Shown here in pieces: positions 34,422 to 42,819 of a stretch of 64,000 nucleotides of DNA. The position numbers were made by a program, and so were the translations under genes. This stretch comes from Mucilaginibacter sp. KACC 22773 (GTDB lineage Bacteria; Bacteroidota; Bacteroidia; Sphingobacteriales; Sphingobacteriaceae), in contig NZ_CP117883.1 of the NCBI RefSeq assembly GCF_028736215.1, positions 4,588,001 to 4,652,000 on the forward strand. Direction: 5' to 3'. Below the pieces are notes generated by a model. That model was not told the origin of the DNA. It worked only from the letters and a program-made list of their open reading frames with translations, and ran no database searches. How positions within the stretch are numbered: the first letter of the stretch is position 1; each line of letters begins with the position of its first letter.

Positions 34422-35465
34422 ATGAGCACTTTTTTCCATTACATACTTGATCTTTTTAAAGGCTTTTTTGGCTGGGGCAGCTGGGGTAGCTTAACCGACA
34501 TCATTAAATCGGGCAATTACAGCAGGCTACTTACCTACGAGGGTTTCCGGGCTATGCTATTCCCCATCTTGCCTTTTTTACTGCTGCTCGAGATAATTCG
34601 CGGCGCTTTTTATAAACGTTTTAAAGTTATCCATTATAAGCTGTCGTTTTTTTCGTTCGTTTTAAACTCCTTTATCGGCACGTATATTAAAATTGCCATG
34701 GTGATGCTTTGTATAGGGCTGTTTGAAAAGTATGCCTTTTTCAAAACCTCGTTCACCTGGTATTGGTTTATATATGGCTATATTGTTTGGGAGTTTGCCC
34801 ACTTTTTGTACCACTATTTTGGCCATAAGGTAAGGTTGTTCTGGTGCCTGCACTCCACTCACCACGCGCCCGAAAGCATGAATATCGCCATCAGCAATGC
34901 TCATTTCTTTTTAGAGGCTCCGTATGCCGATTTTATCCGTACTACGGTTTGTATTTTGTTAGGCGTTAGCCCGGTTATGCTGGGCGTTATCATGTTTATT
35001 GATGGTTTTTGGGGCACCTTTATCCACATTGGCGAAAATGCGATGAAAGATGCCCGCCTGGGTTTCCTGAATAACATTATCCTTACGCCATCGCACCACC
35101 GGGTGCACCATGCCCGCAACGTAACCTATATGGATACCAATTTTTGCAACCTGCTCCCCATATGGGACCGTGTTTTTGGCACCTACCAAAACGAAGACCG
35201 CAACATCCCCATAGAATACGGCATCAGCCGCCCCATGATTAAAAACAGCTTCCTGGATGCCTACTTTGGCGAAATAGTTGCTTTAGTCAAAGATGTGTAC
35301 AAGGCCCCCGGTATCAAAAATAAATTCCTGTACATCGTAATGCCACCCGGCTGGAGCCACACCGGCGACCATAAAATGACCACCGTTGTAAAGAAAAAAT
35401 ATTTTGAGGAAATGGAGAAGCAGAAAAACCAGGTGAAACAAAAAGAAGAAAGTGTATTAATGTAA
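34422..35465 (+). CDS. Sterol desaturase/fatty-acid hydroxylase family protein
   Basis: A 347-residue membrane di-iron enzyme of the fatty-acid hydroxylase superfamily. The histidine boxes are HFLYHYFGHK, HSTHHAPESMN and TPSHHRVHHARN, which would bind the two irons on the cytoplasmic face. There are about five hydrophobic segments, at about 40-60, 75-95, 100-125, 165-185 and 190-205. The family hydroxylates or desaturates lipids, sterols, carotenoids or hopanoids; the substrate here is unknown. The basic C-terminal tail (KKKYFEEMEKQKNQVKQKEE) is a short charged helix. A terminator follows. Confidence 0.9.
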   Translation: MSTFFHYILDLFKGFFGWGSWGSLTDIIKSGNYSRLLTYEGFRAMLFPILPFLLLLEIIRGAFYKRFKVIHYKLSFFSFVLNSFIGTYIKIAMVMLCIGLFEKYAFFKTSFTWYWFIYGYIVWEFAHFLYHYFGHKVRLFWCLHSTHHAPESMNIAISNAHFFLEAPYADFIRTTVCILLGVSPVMLGVIMFIDGFWGTFIHIGENAMKDARLGFLNNIILTPSHHRVHHARNVTYMDTNFCNLLPIWDRVFGTYQNEDRNIPIEYGISRPMIKNSFLDAYFGEIVALVKDVYKAPGIKNKFLYIVMPPGWSHTGDHKMTTVVKKKYFEEMEKQKNQVKQKEESVLM

Positions 35466-35474
35466 CAGGGCGTA

Positions 35475-35507
35475 ACCCCAACTGGTAGAAGTTGGGGTCG
35501 GGCTTTT
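35475..35507 (+). terminator. Rho-independent terminator
   Basis: ACCCCAACT (35475-35483) pairs with AGTTGGGGT (35490-35498), followed by CGGGCTTTTT. It ends the desaturase gene. Confidence 0.8.
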
Positions 35508-35623
35508 TGCTCATACTGCACAGGCCTTAACCACATTGGCCGGTATCCGCGCCAATCCCTTACGCATTTTGTCTGAATCAGAATTTTCAGAATTTAAAAA
35601 TGAACAGAATATTTGTCGGCGAA

Positions 35624-35655
35624 AGACTTACGAAGTTTTAAAACTTCGTAAGTCT
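35624..35655. repeat. REP-like palindrome, copy 2
   Basis: A perfect 32-base palindrome: AGACTTACGAAGTTTT directly joined to its inverse. Sister of 11973-12006. It lies in the 331-base space between convergent genes, which holds no gene. Confidence 0.8.
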
Positions 35656-35756
35656 GGGATTTTTCTAGGCTTCAGGCCCTCACAACAATTATTTCGTTGC
35701 GAGCGATAGCGTGGCAATGAAATATGTTTAATATTGTCTCATCCAGCCCCTTCCAT

Positions 35757-35787
35757 CTTGATTCTTGACTCTTGATGCCTGACTCTA
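35757..35787. repeat. TCTTGATT-type low-complexity repeat
   Basis: TCTTGATTCTTGACTCTTGA followed by TGCCTGACTC. It is the inverse of the run inside lysA (905-941) and like 5260-5295. Confidence 0.6.
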
Positions 35788-35796
35788 CCTTCCCCC

Positions 35797-36444
35797 CTAT
35801 TCCAATATCTCCGCTATCTCATCAAAACCTTTTTCCCTGGCCAAATCTGCGGGGAGCTTGCCGCCTTCCATGCGGGTATTAATTTCGGCGCCGTTTTCCA
35901 GTAATAGTATCAGCAGCTCGGTGTTACCGTTTTGAGCTGCCGAGTGCAGCGGTGTGGCACCTGCCTGTTGCTTTATATTGATAAGGGCCCCGTTTTCTAT
36001 CAGCATCCGGGCTATCTGGGTATAGTTGCCCGCACAGGCCGAATGTAAGGGATACGCATGGAACCCGTTGTTTGAAGGCCTGTTAACATCGGCCCCTTTT
36101 AGCACCAGGTAGCGGGCTACATCATAGTGGCCAAAATAGCAGGCCAGCCCAAGGGCGGTAAAGCCATCGTCGGCATAATCGTCAAGCGAGTTGGGCTTAT
36201 CATAAATAAGGTTGGCTATCAAATCCAGTTTACCGGCAGCGGCGGCCTCAAACATGGTAAGCTCGCCGGCGTATTTTAACAACAACTCGGTTACACCGGG
36301 CTTTTTGTAATAGCATGACAACATCAGCGGCGAAACCCGCTGGCTGGTTAATGTTGTGGCCAGCTTCGGATTTTGGGCAAGCAGTTGTGCCAGTCCGGTT
36401 AAATTGGCAGTAGCAATGTACTCTTCAACCTGTTCTATACTCAT
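35797..36444 (-). CDS. Ankyrin-repeat protein
   Basis: About 215 residues. The start at 36444 (MSIEQVEEYI) is taken; an ATG nine bases earlier is also possible. At least five ankyrin repeats are seen, including SPLMLSCYYKKPGVTELLLK, FTALGLACYFGHYDVARYLV, AYPLHSACAGNYTQIARMLI and TPLHSAAQNGNTELLILLLE. The protein is soluble, with no signal peptide. Ankyrin repeats bind other proteins; the partner is not known. The upstream region is shared, divergently, with ftsK. Confidence 0.88.
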   Translation of the reverse strand: MSIEQVEEYIATANLTGLAQLLAQNPKLATTLTSQRVSPLMLSCYYKKPGVTELLLKYAGELTMFEAAAAGKLDLIANLIYDKPNSLDDYADDGFTALGLACYFGHYDVARYLVLKGADVNRPSNNGFHAYPLHSACAGNYTQIARMLIENGALINIKQQAGATPLHSAAQNGNTELLILLLENGAEINTRMEGGKLPADLAREKGFDEIAEILE

Positions 36445-36797
36445 TATCTGCACATAAATAAAGGCAAAACCTACGCGTTGAACGTAAAGCGCACCATTGT
36501 TTCAATTATACTAAAAAAATAAAAATACGCCTAAATATTTGTTTAATCTGCTAACTTTATATTTCAACACTTAGTATTTTTTGGGTGGTTGATGAGGGTA
36601 ATGTTAAGTCATAAGTAATTAGTTGCAAGCCATTAAGTTTGATTGTCATTTTTGACTCAGAACCTACGATTTTGGGCTAAAGACCCGCGATTAAATGCTT
36701 TTGACTTGGCAGTAGATAAAAATTTATATGTTGTTTTTGCAAAGTTTACATAGGTGAAATTTTATGTAAGTTTGCAGTTAAAGGATGTTACATCAGG
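36445..36797. other. Divergent intergenic region upstream of ftsK
   Basis: It holds a degenerate copy of the AAGTC-type repeat (about 36603-36710: GTTAAGTCATAAG, TTTTTGACTCAGAACC, TTTTGGGCTAAAGAC) and the ftsK -7 box (36767-36774). No gene is seen. Confidence 0.55.
36767..36774 (+). promoter_or_regulatory. -7 box TAAGTTTG of ftsK
   Basis: A TAnnTTTG match with GTTTA at a -33-like distance (36744-36748). The predicted start is near 36781, 17 bases before the ATG. Confidence 0.6.
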
Positions 36798-39368
36798 ATG
36801 CCGGTAAAAGCAAATCAGTTTAAATCAAATAGTTTTAAGGACGATAATCAGCCACGCCAACCAGGCGGCAGGGCCGAAAAAGAGAAGGAAGCAAAAAAAC
36901 TGCTCCCTAAAATGCCCCGCTTTGATATGGAAAATGGGCGTGGCGTAAAAATAGCGGGCTTATTTTCGCTTCTATTGGCTATTTATTTCCTTATCGCCTT
37001 TACATCGTACCTGTTTACCTGGCAAGAAGATCAAAGTTATATTTCATCAACCAATGGCGGCTGGCATAACCTGGCCACCGGCAAAACCGTACAGGAAATT
37101 GCCGATACCGGTACGCCGCATATTGCCCAAAACTGGCTGGGTAAATTTGGCGCACTGCTAAGCAACCAATTTATTTATGAGTGGTTTGGGGTAGCATCGT
37201 TCTTGTTTGTGTTTATATTTTTTGTTTTGGGGTATCGCCTGCTGTTTAAGGTAAGGCTTTTTTCGCTCTCTAAAACAATTGCTTACTCCATTTTCAGTAT
37301 CGTATTCATCTCAACAGCCATAGGCTATTTTCACGCGTTTATTATAGATTATCCTCATTTTTTAGAGGGCGGCTTCGGCTATTGGAGCAACCGGTTACTT
37401 GATGCCCAGATAGGCCCGGCAGGTACCGGCGGCCTGCTGGTATTCGCGGCACTTACGGTATTGATTATAGCCTATAACATCGATTTTAAAATACCATCCC
37501 GCAAGGAAAAAAAGGTAGCCCCGATAACTGTTGACGAAGTATCACCCGAGCCTGTTGAGCTGATTGACGACGAAATTGACCTGCCTGTTGAATGGCCCCG
37601 CGGCAACCGTGTAAAAGATATCCCCCTAAGCCCGGTTAATGTTGTTAAACCCGAACCTATAAAACAGCAGCCGTTGGAACAAACCCCGCTTTATCATGAG
37701 CCCATTGTTTTAACACCTACCAGCGCCGACAAGATGGGGACCGAGGATGACAGCCTACCTCTTACCATTGATGTTAACCGTCCTTTACCAGAGTTAAGCG
37801 TTGAAAAGGCCGACGATTTAAAAGCGCAGGAACTTGTAAACCAGTTTGGCATTTATGACCACCGACTTGACCTTGCTACCTACAAATTTCCGCACCTCGA
37901 TTTGCTGGAAAACCATGGTTCAAACAAAATTTCGGTTAATGCCGAAGAGCTGGAAGCCAACAAAAACAAAATTGTTGAAACGCTGAACCATTATAATATC
38001 GAGATTGATAAAATAAAAGCCACCATTGGCCCAACGGTTACCCTGTACGAAATTATACCGGCCCCGGGCGTCCGCATTTCCAAAATCAAAAACCTGGAAG
38101 ATGATATCGCCCTGAGTTTGGCCGCTTTGGGTATCCGTATCATCGCGCCTATGCCTGGTAAGGGAACTATTGGTATCGAGGTGCCTAATCAACACCCCGA
38201 AATGGTGTCGATGCGGTCGATCCTGATGACCGAGAAGTTTCAGAATACCACGATGGATTTACCTATTGCTTTGGGTAAAACCATATCAAATGAGGTTTTT
38301 ATAGCCGATTTGGCCAAGATGCCCCACTTACTGGTTGCCGGCGCTACCGGCCAGGGTAAATCGGTAGGTATAAATGCTATATTGGTTTCTTTGCTATTCA
38401 AAAAACACCCTGCCGAACTGAAATTTGTACTGGTTGACCCTAAGAAGGTAGAGCTTACACTTTTTCGTAAGATAGAAAGGCACTTTTTGGCCAAGCTACC
38501 CGATGAGGCCGACGCCATTATTACCGATACCAAAAAGGTGGTGAACACCCTCAACTCGCTTTGTATCGAGATGGATCAGCGTTATGACTTGCTGAAGGAT
38601 GCGCAGGTACGTAACCTGAAAGAGTACAATGCCAAATACGTTAACCGCAAAATAAGCGATCCCGAAAAGCACCGTTACCTGCCATTCATCGTACTGGTAA
38701 TTGATGAGTTTGCCGACCTGATGATGACCGCCGGTAAAGAGGTAGAAGTGCCTATAGCCCGTATTGCCCAGCTGGCCCGCGCAGTGGGTATACACCTGGT
38801 TATTGCAACGCAACGGCCATCGGTAAATATTATTACGGGTACTATTAAGGCCAACTTCCCGTCCAGGCTGGCATTCAGGGTACTGTCTAAAATAGACTCG
38901 CGTACCATTTTGGATGCAGGCGGCGCCGACCAGCTGATTGGCCGCGGGGATATGTTATTTTCGACCGGTAGCGACCTTATCCGCCTGCAGTGCGCGTTTG
39001 TGGATACACCCGAAGTTGAGGCCATATCTGATTTTATAGGTAACCAAAAGGGCTACCCTACCGCCATGTTACTACCAGAATACCTTGGCGAAGGCGAAAC
39101 CAGCAGCCCTAAAGAATATGACCCGGATGACCGTGACCCGATGTTTGAAGAAGCCGCACGTTTGATTGTATTGCACCAGCAAGGGTCAACATCGCTCATA
39201 CAGCGTAAAATGAAACTGGGTTACAACCGCGCCGGGCGGATCATTGACCAGTTGGAAGCCGCCGGTATTGTTGGCGCCTTTGAAGGCAGCAAAGCCCGTG
39301 ATGTACTTTACCCCGACGAATATAGCCTTGAACGTTACCTGGAAACCCTTCAAAAATCTAAAGATTAA
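36798..39368 (+). CDS. ftsK: DNA translocase FtsK/SpoIIIE
   Basis: An 856-residue septal DNA pump that moves chromosome ends at division. The N-terminus has four membrane helices (about 50-72, 130-150, 165-190, 212-232). A linker rich in Pro/Glu follows (about 235-350), then the alpha and beta motor domains: Walker A GATGQGKSVG (about 515), Walker B VLVIDEFADLMM (about 632), and ATQRPSVNIITG. The C-terminal gamma winged helix (about 785-845; SLIQRKMKLGYNRAGRIIDQ) reads KOPS-like sites. The length is normal for Bacteroidota. lolA follows 69 bases on, a common pairing in this phylum. Confidence 0.95.
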   Translation: MPVKANQFKSNSFKDDNQPRQPGGRAEKEKEAKKLLPKMPRFDMENGRGVKIAGLFSLLLAIYFLIAFTSYLFTWQEDQSYISSTNGGWHNLATGKTVQEIADTGTPHIAQNWLGKFGALLSNQFIYEWFGVASFLFVFIFFVLGYRLLFKVRLFSLSKTIAYSIFSIVFISTAIGYFHAFIIDYPHFLEGGFGYWSNRLLDAQIGPAGTGGLLVFAALTVLIIAYNIDFKIPSRKEKKVAPITVDEVSPEPVELIDDEIDLPVEWPRGNRVKDIPLSPVNVVKPEPIKQQPLEQTPLYHEPIVLTPTSADKMGTEDDSLPLTIDVNRPLPELSVEKADDLKAQELVNQFGIYDHRLDLATYKFPHLDLLENHGSNKISVNAEELEANKNKIVETLNHYNIEIDKIKATIGPTVTLYEIIPAPGVRISKIKNLEDDIALSLAALGIRIIAPMPGKGTIGIEVPNQHPEMVSMRSILMTEKFQNTTMDLPIALGKTISNEVFIADLAKMPHLLVAGATGQGKSVGINAILVSLLFKKHPAELKFVLVDPKKVELTLFRKIERHFLAKLPDEADAIITDTKKVVNTLNSLCIEMDQRYDLLKDAQVRNLKEYNAKYVNRKISDPEKHRYLPFIVLVIDEFADLMMTAGKEVEVPIARIAQLARAVGIHLVIATQRPSVNIITGTIKANFPSRLAFRVLSKIDSRTILDAGGADQLIGRGDMLFSTGSDLIRLQCAFVDTPEVEAISDFIGNQKGYPTAMLLPEYLGEGETSSPKEYDPDDRDPMFEEAARLIVLHQQGSTSLIQRKMKLGYNRAGRIIDQLEAAGIVGAFEGSKARDVLYPDEYSLERYLETLQKSKD

Positions 39369-39437
39369 ACCAAATACAATAAATATGCTCTAAACCAATA
39401 ACTATTAACATGAATAGTTGTTGATGATAAAACAAAC

Positions 39438-40115
39438 ATGAAAAATACAATCATATATACCCTATTAGCGCTAACTATCTGCACCAATGCTTTTGCCCAG
39501 AAAGACGCCCAGGCTAAAGCGATCTTAAACCAGGTAAGCGCCAAATACAAATCATACGATCTTATTAAAGCCGATTTTTCTTTCACACTTGATAACCAGC
39601 AGGCCGGGGTAAAAGAAACCCAGACAGGTACCTTGATATCCAAAGCCAAAGCCGGCAAGTACAAGGTTACCTTATATAGCTCGGCGACAGCAAAGGATGT
39701 AGATAAAGAGATCATCAGCGATGGCAAAAGCCAGTGGACTTACCTTAAAAAAGATAAAGAAGTGCAGGTGGGCGATGCCGGTAAAGGCGGTGATGGTTTA
39801 AGCAATCCTTCACAAATTTTCACCATCTATGAAAAGGGCTACAAATACCTTTACACAGGCGAACAAAAAATTGCCGGCAAAGCATACCAGGCTATCGACC
39901 TGACGCCTGAAAACGAAAAAGCGAGCATTTTTAAAGTGCGCCTATTGGTTGATAAAGCCAAAAAACAGATCTACAGCGCTCTTTTATTCGATAAAAACGG
40001 CAACAAATACAACTATGTTGTGAAGAGCTTTACCCCCAACGCTCCCGTTGCCGACAGCACCTTTGGCTGGGACGCAAAAGCACACCCCGGCGTTGAAGTG
40101 GTGGACTTGAGGTAA
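39438..40115 (+). CDS. lolA: Outer-membrane lipoprotein carrier LolA-like protein
   Basis: A 225-residue periplasmic chaperone. Signal peptide MKNTIIYTLLALTICTNAFA. The LolA half-barrel is visible: AILNQVSAKYKSYDLIKADF, TQTGTLISKAKAGKYKVTLY, KEIISDGKSQWTYLKKDKEV, and the closing LFDKNGNKYNYVVKSF. LolA takes lipoproteins from the LolCDE transporter across the periplasm. Bacteroidota usually have no LolB, so delivery differs. It sits in the same direction right after ftsK and ends at a terminator. Confidence 0.9.
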   Translation: MKNTIIYTLLALTICTNAFAQKDAQAKAILNQVSAKYKSYDLIKADFSFTLDNQQAGVKETQTGTLISKAKAGKYKVTLYSSATAKDVDKEIISDGKSQWTYLKKDKEVQVGDAGKGGDGLSNPSQIFTIYEKGYKYLYTGEQKIAGKAYQAIDLTPENEKASIFKVRLLVDKAKKQIYSALLFDKNGNKYNYVVKSFTPNAPVADSTFGWDAKAHPGVEVVDLR

Positions 40116-40152
40116 ATCTTTTTAGATGTGAGATATTAGATTTGAGACTTAT

Positions 40153-40186
40153 AAAGAGCGGTGATTTTAGGATCGTCGCTCTTTTT
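40153..40186 (+). terminator. Rho-independent terminator of ftsK-lolA
   Basis: AAAGAGCG (40153-40160) pairs with CGCTCTTT (40177-40184), followed by T-rich sequence. Confidence 0.82.
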
Positions 40187-40224
40187 GTTTATCGATATGT
40201 TCGAAGAAGAAATGAGATTTTAAA

Positions 40225-40372
40225 AATTCCCTCCGCGGGGAGGGGTGTGATGGTCACGAGCGCAAAGGCAGGGAGGGGTTTGTACGCGCGATGAGTTGTA
40301 AAGCGACTTGAACGCCTGATTTAACCCCTACCTCCTCCTTCCCCAAGGAAGGAATCGCACATTCCCCGCCTT
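40225..40372. repeat. GC-rich imperfect inverted repeat
   Basis: ATTCCCTCCGCGGGGAGGGG, then GGCAGGGAGGGGTT (about 40267-40280), pair imperfectly with TTAACCCCTACCTCCTCC and CCCCAAGGAAGGAAT (40321-40354). This looks like a degenerate mobile hairpin (MITE- or REP-like) in a 304-base space that has no gene. Confidence 0.5.
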
Positions 40373-40419
40373 TTTTGAGTCTCCCCGGCGCATGATCAAA
40401 TTCATAATGCCATAGAAAG

Positions 40420-40956
40420 TTATTTCAATTCTTCCAGCATCCGCAATACGGCAGATACCCGCTCATCAACAGTAGTATCTCCTTCAATAAGCAACAAGGG
40501 CTTTTTAAGGTTTTTCATCCAGTTTTGGTGTACCTGCAGGGTGCGGCCATCGGTGGTATTATCGTCGTAGCCGTTGGCCCAATCTAAAAATTCATGATAA
40601 AAGGCGGCGCGTTCCGGGTTGGTATATATCTTATCGCCATAACGTTCAAACTCACGTTTTTTGAGTCTTTCCATTCTTACTGCGTTTGGGATATATAAGA
40701 ATACCGAGAGGTCGAAATCCCAGTTATTATTCCAGTTGACTATCGAACCGCTTAGTATCCAGTTTTTGTGGGGGGATGTATCAAGGTTAAGCATGGCATT
40801 TCGTTCTTCCGGCTTTCGCCTAATGGTGAACGGGGTTTCCGATGGCATCCAAAAGTATTCATCGCCATCAAAAGCGGGATAACCAAGCGCCTGCCCCAGG
40901 GCTTTCCCCAAAGTGGTTGAACCGGAGCCGGATGCTCCAAAAATATTGATCTTCAT
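40420..40956 (-). CDS. P-loop nucleotide kinase-like protein with altered Walker A
   Basis: A 178-residue adenylate-kinase-fold protein (MKINIFGASGSGSTTLGKAL...). The P-loop reads GASGSGSTT: the usual lysine of GxxGxGK[ST] is serine. Downstream are a lid-like basic stretch (RMERLKKREFERYG) and YDDNTTDGRTLQVHQNW. The group resembles shikimate/adenylate kinase-like proteins annotated as topology-modulation or AAA proteins. Without the P-loop lysine, ATP binding must rely on another residue or be lost. The substrate is unknown. Single gene with REP-like palindromes upstream. Confidence 0.8.
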   Translation of the reverse strand: MKINIFGASGSGSTTLGKALGQALGYPAFDGDEYFWMPSETPFTIRRKPEERNAMLNLDTSPHKNWILSGSIVNWNNNWDFDLSVFLYIPNAVRMERLKKREFERYGDKIYTNPERAAFYHEFLDWANGYDDNTTDGRTLQVHQNWMKNLKKPLLLIEGDTTVDERVSAVLRMLEELK

Positions 40957-40973
40957 TACAATACAACCTTTAT

Positions 40974-41087
40974 CCCATCGGCTATGTCCTAACAGCCGAT
41001 TTTTTGCGAGGATATAGTTGGCTGTGGGGACACAGCCAACGGGATAATATTATTTTTTTTCCCATCCAGCTGTGTCCCCACAGCTGG
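40974..41087. repeat. Cluster of three REP-like palindromes
   Basis: Copy 1 (40974-41000) is CCCATCGGCTATGTCC followed by TAACAGCCG. Copy 2 (41017-41040) has arms GTTGGCTGTG and CACAGCCAAC around GGGA. Copy 3 (41066-41087) has arms CCAGCTGTG and CACAGCTGG around TCCC. The 16-base core of copy 2 (GCTGTGGGGACACAGC, 41021-41036) is the exact inverse of the core of copy 3 (41069-41084), so copy 2 lies inverted between two direct copies, as in BIME clusters. Confidence 0.8.
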
Positions 41088-41104
41088 CTTTGCCGCCAAA
41101 AAGC

Positions 41105-41371
41105 TTATTTATTTTCCTCTTTCTTCACTTCAGTCTTAGGCGCGCGTTTATCAGGCATAGGGCCGCGTTTGTAGACGATAAGGCCGTTCAGGAAATTGCG
41201 CAGGATCTGGTCGCCACAGGGTTTAAAGTTGGGGTGGTCATCGGCACGGAAAATAGCGCCCAGTTCGGTTTTGGTAATCCGGAAGTTGGCCAGTTCCAAT
41301 ACTTTTACAATATCATCGTCGGTAAACTTCATAGCTACCCTCAGCTTTTTCATGATATCATTATTGCTCAT
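41105..41371 (-). CDS. DUF1456 (YehS-type) protein, single-domain form
   Basis: An 88-residue protein: MSNNDIMKKLRVAMKFTDDD, then ELANFRITKTELGAIFRADD, then CGDQILRNFLNGLIVYKRGP. This is one DUF1456 unit; the E. coli relative YehS has two in about 156 residues. The C-terminus is a short charged tail (DKRAPKTEVKKEENK) instead of a second unit. The function is unknown. It follows the helicase gene in the same direction with 15 bases between, so co-transcription with the RNA helicase is likely. Confidence 0.85.
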   Translation of the reverse strand: MSNNDIMKKLRVAMKFTDDDIVKVLELANFRITKTELGAIFRADDHPNFKPCGDQILRNFLNGLIVYKRGPMPDKRAPKTEVKKEENK

Positions 41372-41386
41372 ACTATTGGTATTAAA

Positions 41387-42688
41387 TTATATCGAAATGT
41401 CTATTTTAACTTTTTTATTTTTAATCTTTTCGGCCTTAATCTGCTGTACAACTTTTTCAATTTTGTTGCGCTTCACGGCGGCATATGAGGTGTAATCAAG
41501 TACCTCTATCAGGCCTACATCCTCTTTATCCAACCCGCCTTTTTTTAGCAGCAAACCAACAATATCTATTTTATTTACCTTGTCTTTTTTACCGGCAGCT
41601 ACATAAAGCGTTGCCCAGGGCGATGGCTTGGGTACCACAGGATGTTCGGGCAATTCCTCAACCTCCGGCATCTCTTTTAAATAGGACGGCTTTTCATCGG
41701 GCGCCAATATCAGGTACGATGTGCCTTTGGCATGCATACGGGCAGTGCGGCCGTTGCGGTGCAGGTAAGCTTCTTCGTTATGAGGGAGCTGATAATGTAC
41801 CACATGGTCAATTTCGGGGATATCCAGCCCGCGCGATGCCAGGTCGGTAGTGATTAATAAACGGTGGCTGCCGTTCCTGAATTTTAGCAGGGCCCGTTCC
41901 CGGTCGTCCTGCTCCATACCACCGTGAAAAATATCGTGTGGTAGTCCCCTGTCATACAACAGATCGCTGATGCGTTCAACAGCTTCGCGATGGTTGCAGA
42001 AAACCAATGTGGCCTGGTCGCCTATTTTGCAAATCAATGCAAACAAGGCATCCAGTTTATCGGCGGCTTCGGCTATTACAGCTTTTTGTTTAATGTCGGG
42101 TTTGTTGGTGGCATTGGCCAGGTAATCCAATTCTATTGGCCTCACCATGCCGGTAAATGAAGGGATCTCGTCCATTTTGGTGGCCGATGTCAGCATCCGC
42201 TTTTTGATGTTGGGCATTTGCTTAATGATAAAAGCCATATCCTCCTGGAAACCAAATTCCAGCGCTTTATCAAACTCATCCAATATCAGGGTATGTATCG
42301 TATCGGTACTAAAACTGTGGCGGCGCAGGTGGTGAGCTATACGGCCCGGCGTACCTATAAGCAAGGCCGGCGGCTGCGAAAGATTATTCCGCTCTATTTT
42401 AACCGGGTGGCCGCCATAGCAGCAGTTAACTTTAAAGCCGCTGCCAATAGTCCGGAAAACCTGTTCAATCTGCAAAGCCAGTTCGCGCGATGGTACCATA
42501 ATCAATGCCTGCACTGTGGGGATATTGGCATCCAGCAAACCCAGCAAAGGCAATAAAAACCCGAGCGTTTTACCAGAGCCGGTTGGCGATAGCAGGATCA
42601 CATCGCTTTTTTTGGCCGCGTTGATGGCTGCCTCCTGCATCTGATTCAGGGCTGTTATCTTAAGGTTTTCGAGCGCTTGCTTTATCAT
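41387..42688 (-). CDS. DEAD-box RNA helicase with DbpA-like RNA-binding tail
   Basis: A 433-residue helicase. The Q motif is in ALNQMQEAAI, motif I in SPTGSGKT (about 34-41), motif Ia in PSRELALQ, motif II in LILDEFDKAL (DEFD rather than DEAD), motif III in TSATK, motif V in TTDLASRGLDIP, and motif VI in YLHRNGRTAR. The C-terminal 75 residues (WATLYVAAGKKDKVNKIDIV, IEVLDYTSYAAVKRN) form a DbpA-type RRM that in E. coli binds hairpin 92 of 23S rRNA. The likely role is large-subunit ribosome assembly. DUF1456 follows directly. Confidence 0.93.
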   Translation of the reverse strand: MIKQALENLKITALNQMQEAAINAAKKSDVILLSPTGSGKTLGFLLPLLGLLDANIPTVQALIMVPSRELALQIEQVFRTIGSGFKVNCCYGGHPVKIERNNLSQPPALLIGTPGRIAHHLRRHSFSTDTIHTLILDEFDKALEFGFQEDMAFIIKQMPNIKKRMLTSATKMDEIPSFTGMVRPIELDYLANATNKPDIKQKAVIAEAADKLDALFALICKIGDQATLVFCNHREAVERISDLLYDRGLPHDIFHGGMEQDDRERALLKFRNGSHRLLITTDLASRGLDIPEIDHVVHYQLPHNEEAYLHRNGRTARMHAKGTSYLILAPDEKPSYLKEMPEVEELPEHPVVPKPSPWATLYVAAGKKDKVNKIDIVGLLLKKGGLDKEDVGLIEVLDYTSYAAVKRNKIEKVVQQIKAEKIKNKKVKIDISI

Positions 42689-42819
42689 TGTGGGGCAAAG
42701 ATAAGGTAAAAGCCCCGTCCCCCGGTTGTGAAAGGCAAAAGCGGGATAAATAGTTCAAAATTTCGAAATCCAAATTAAAAACTTAGCTTTATGGTACGCG
42801 TCAATCATTGCCTTATCAT

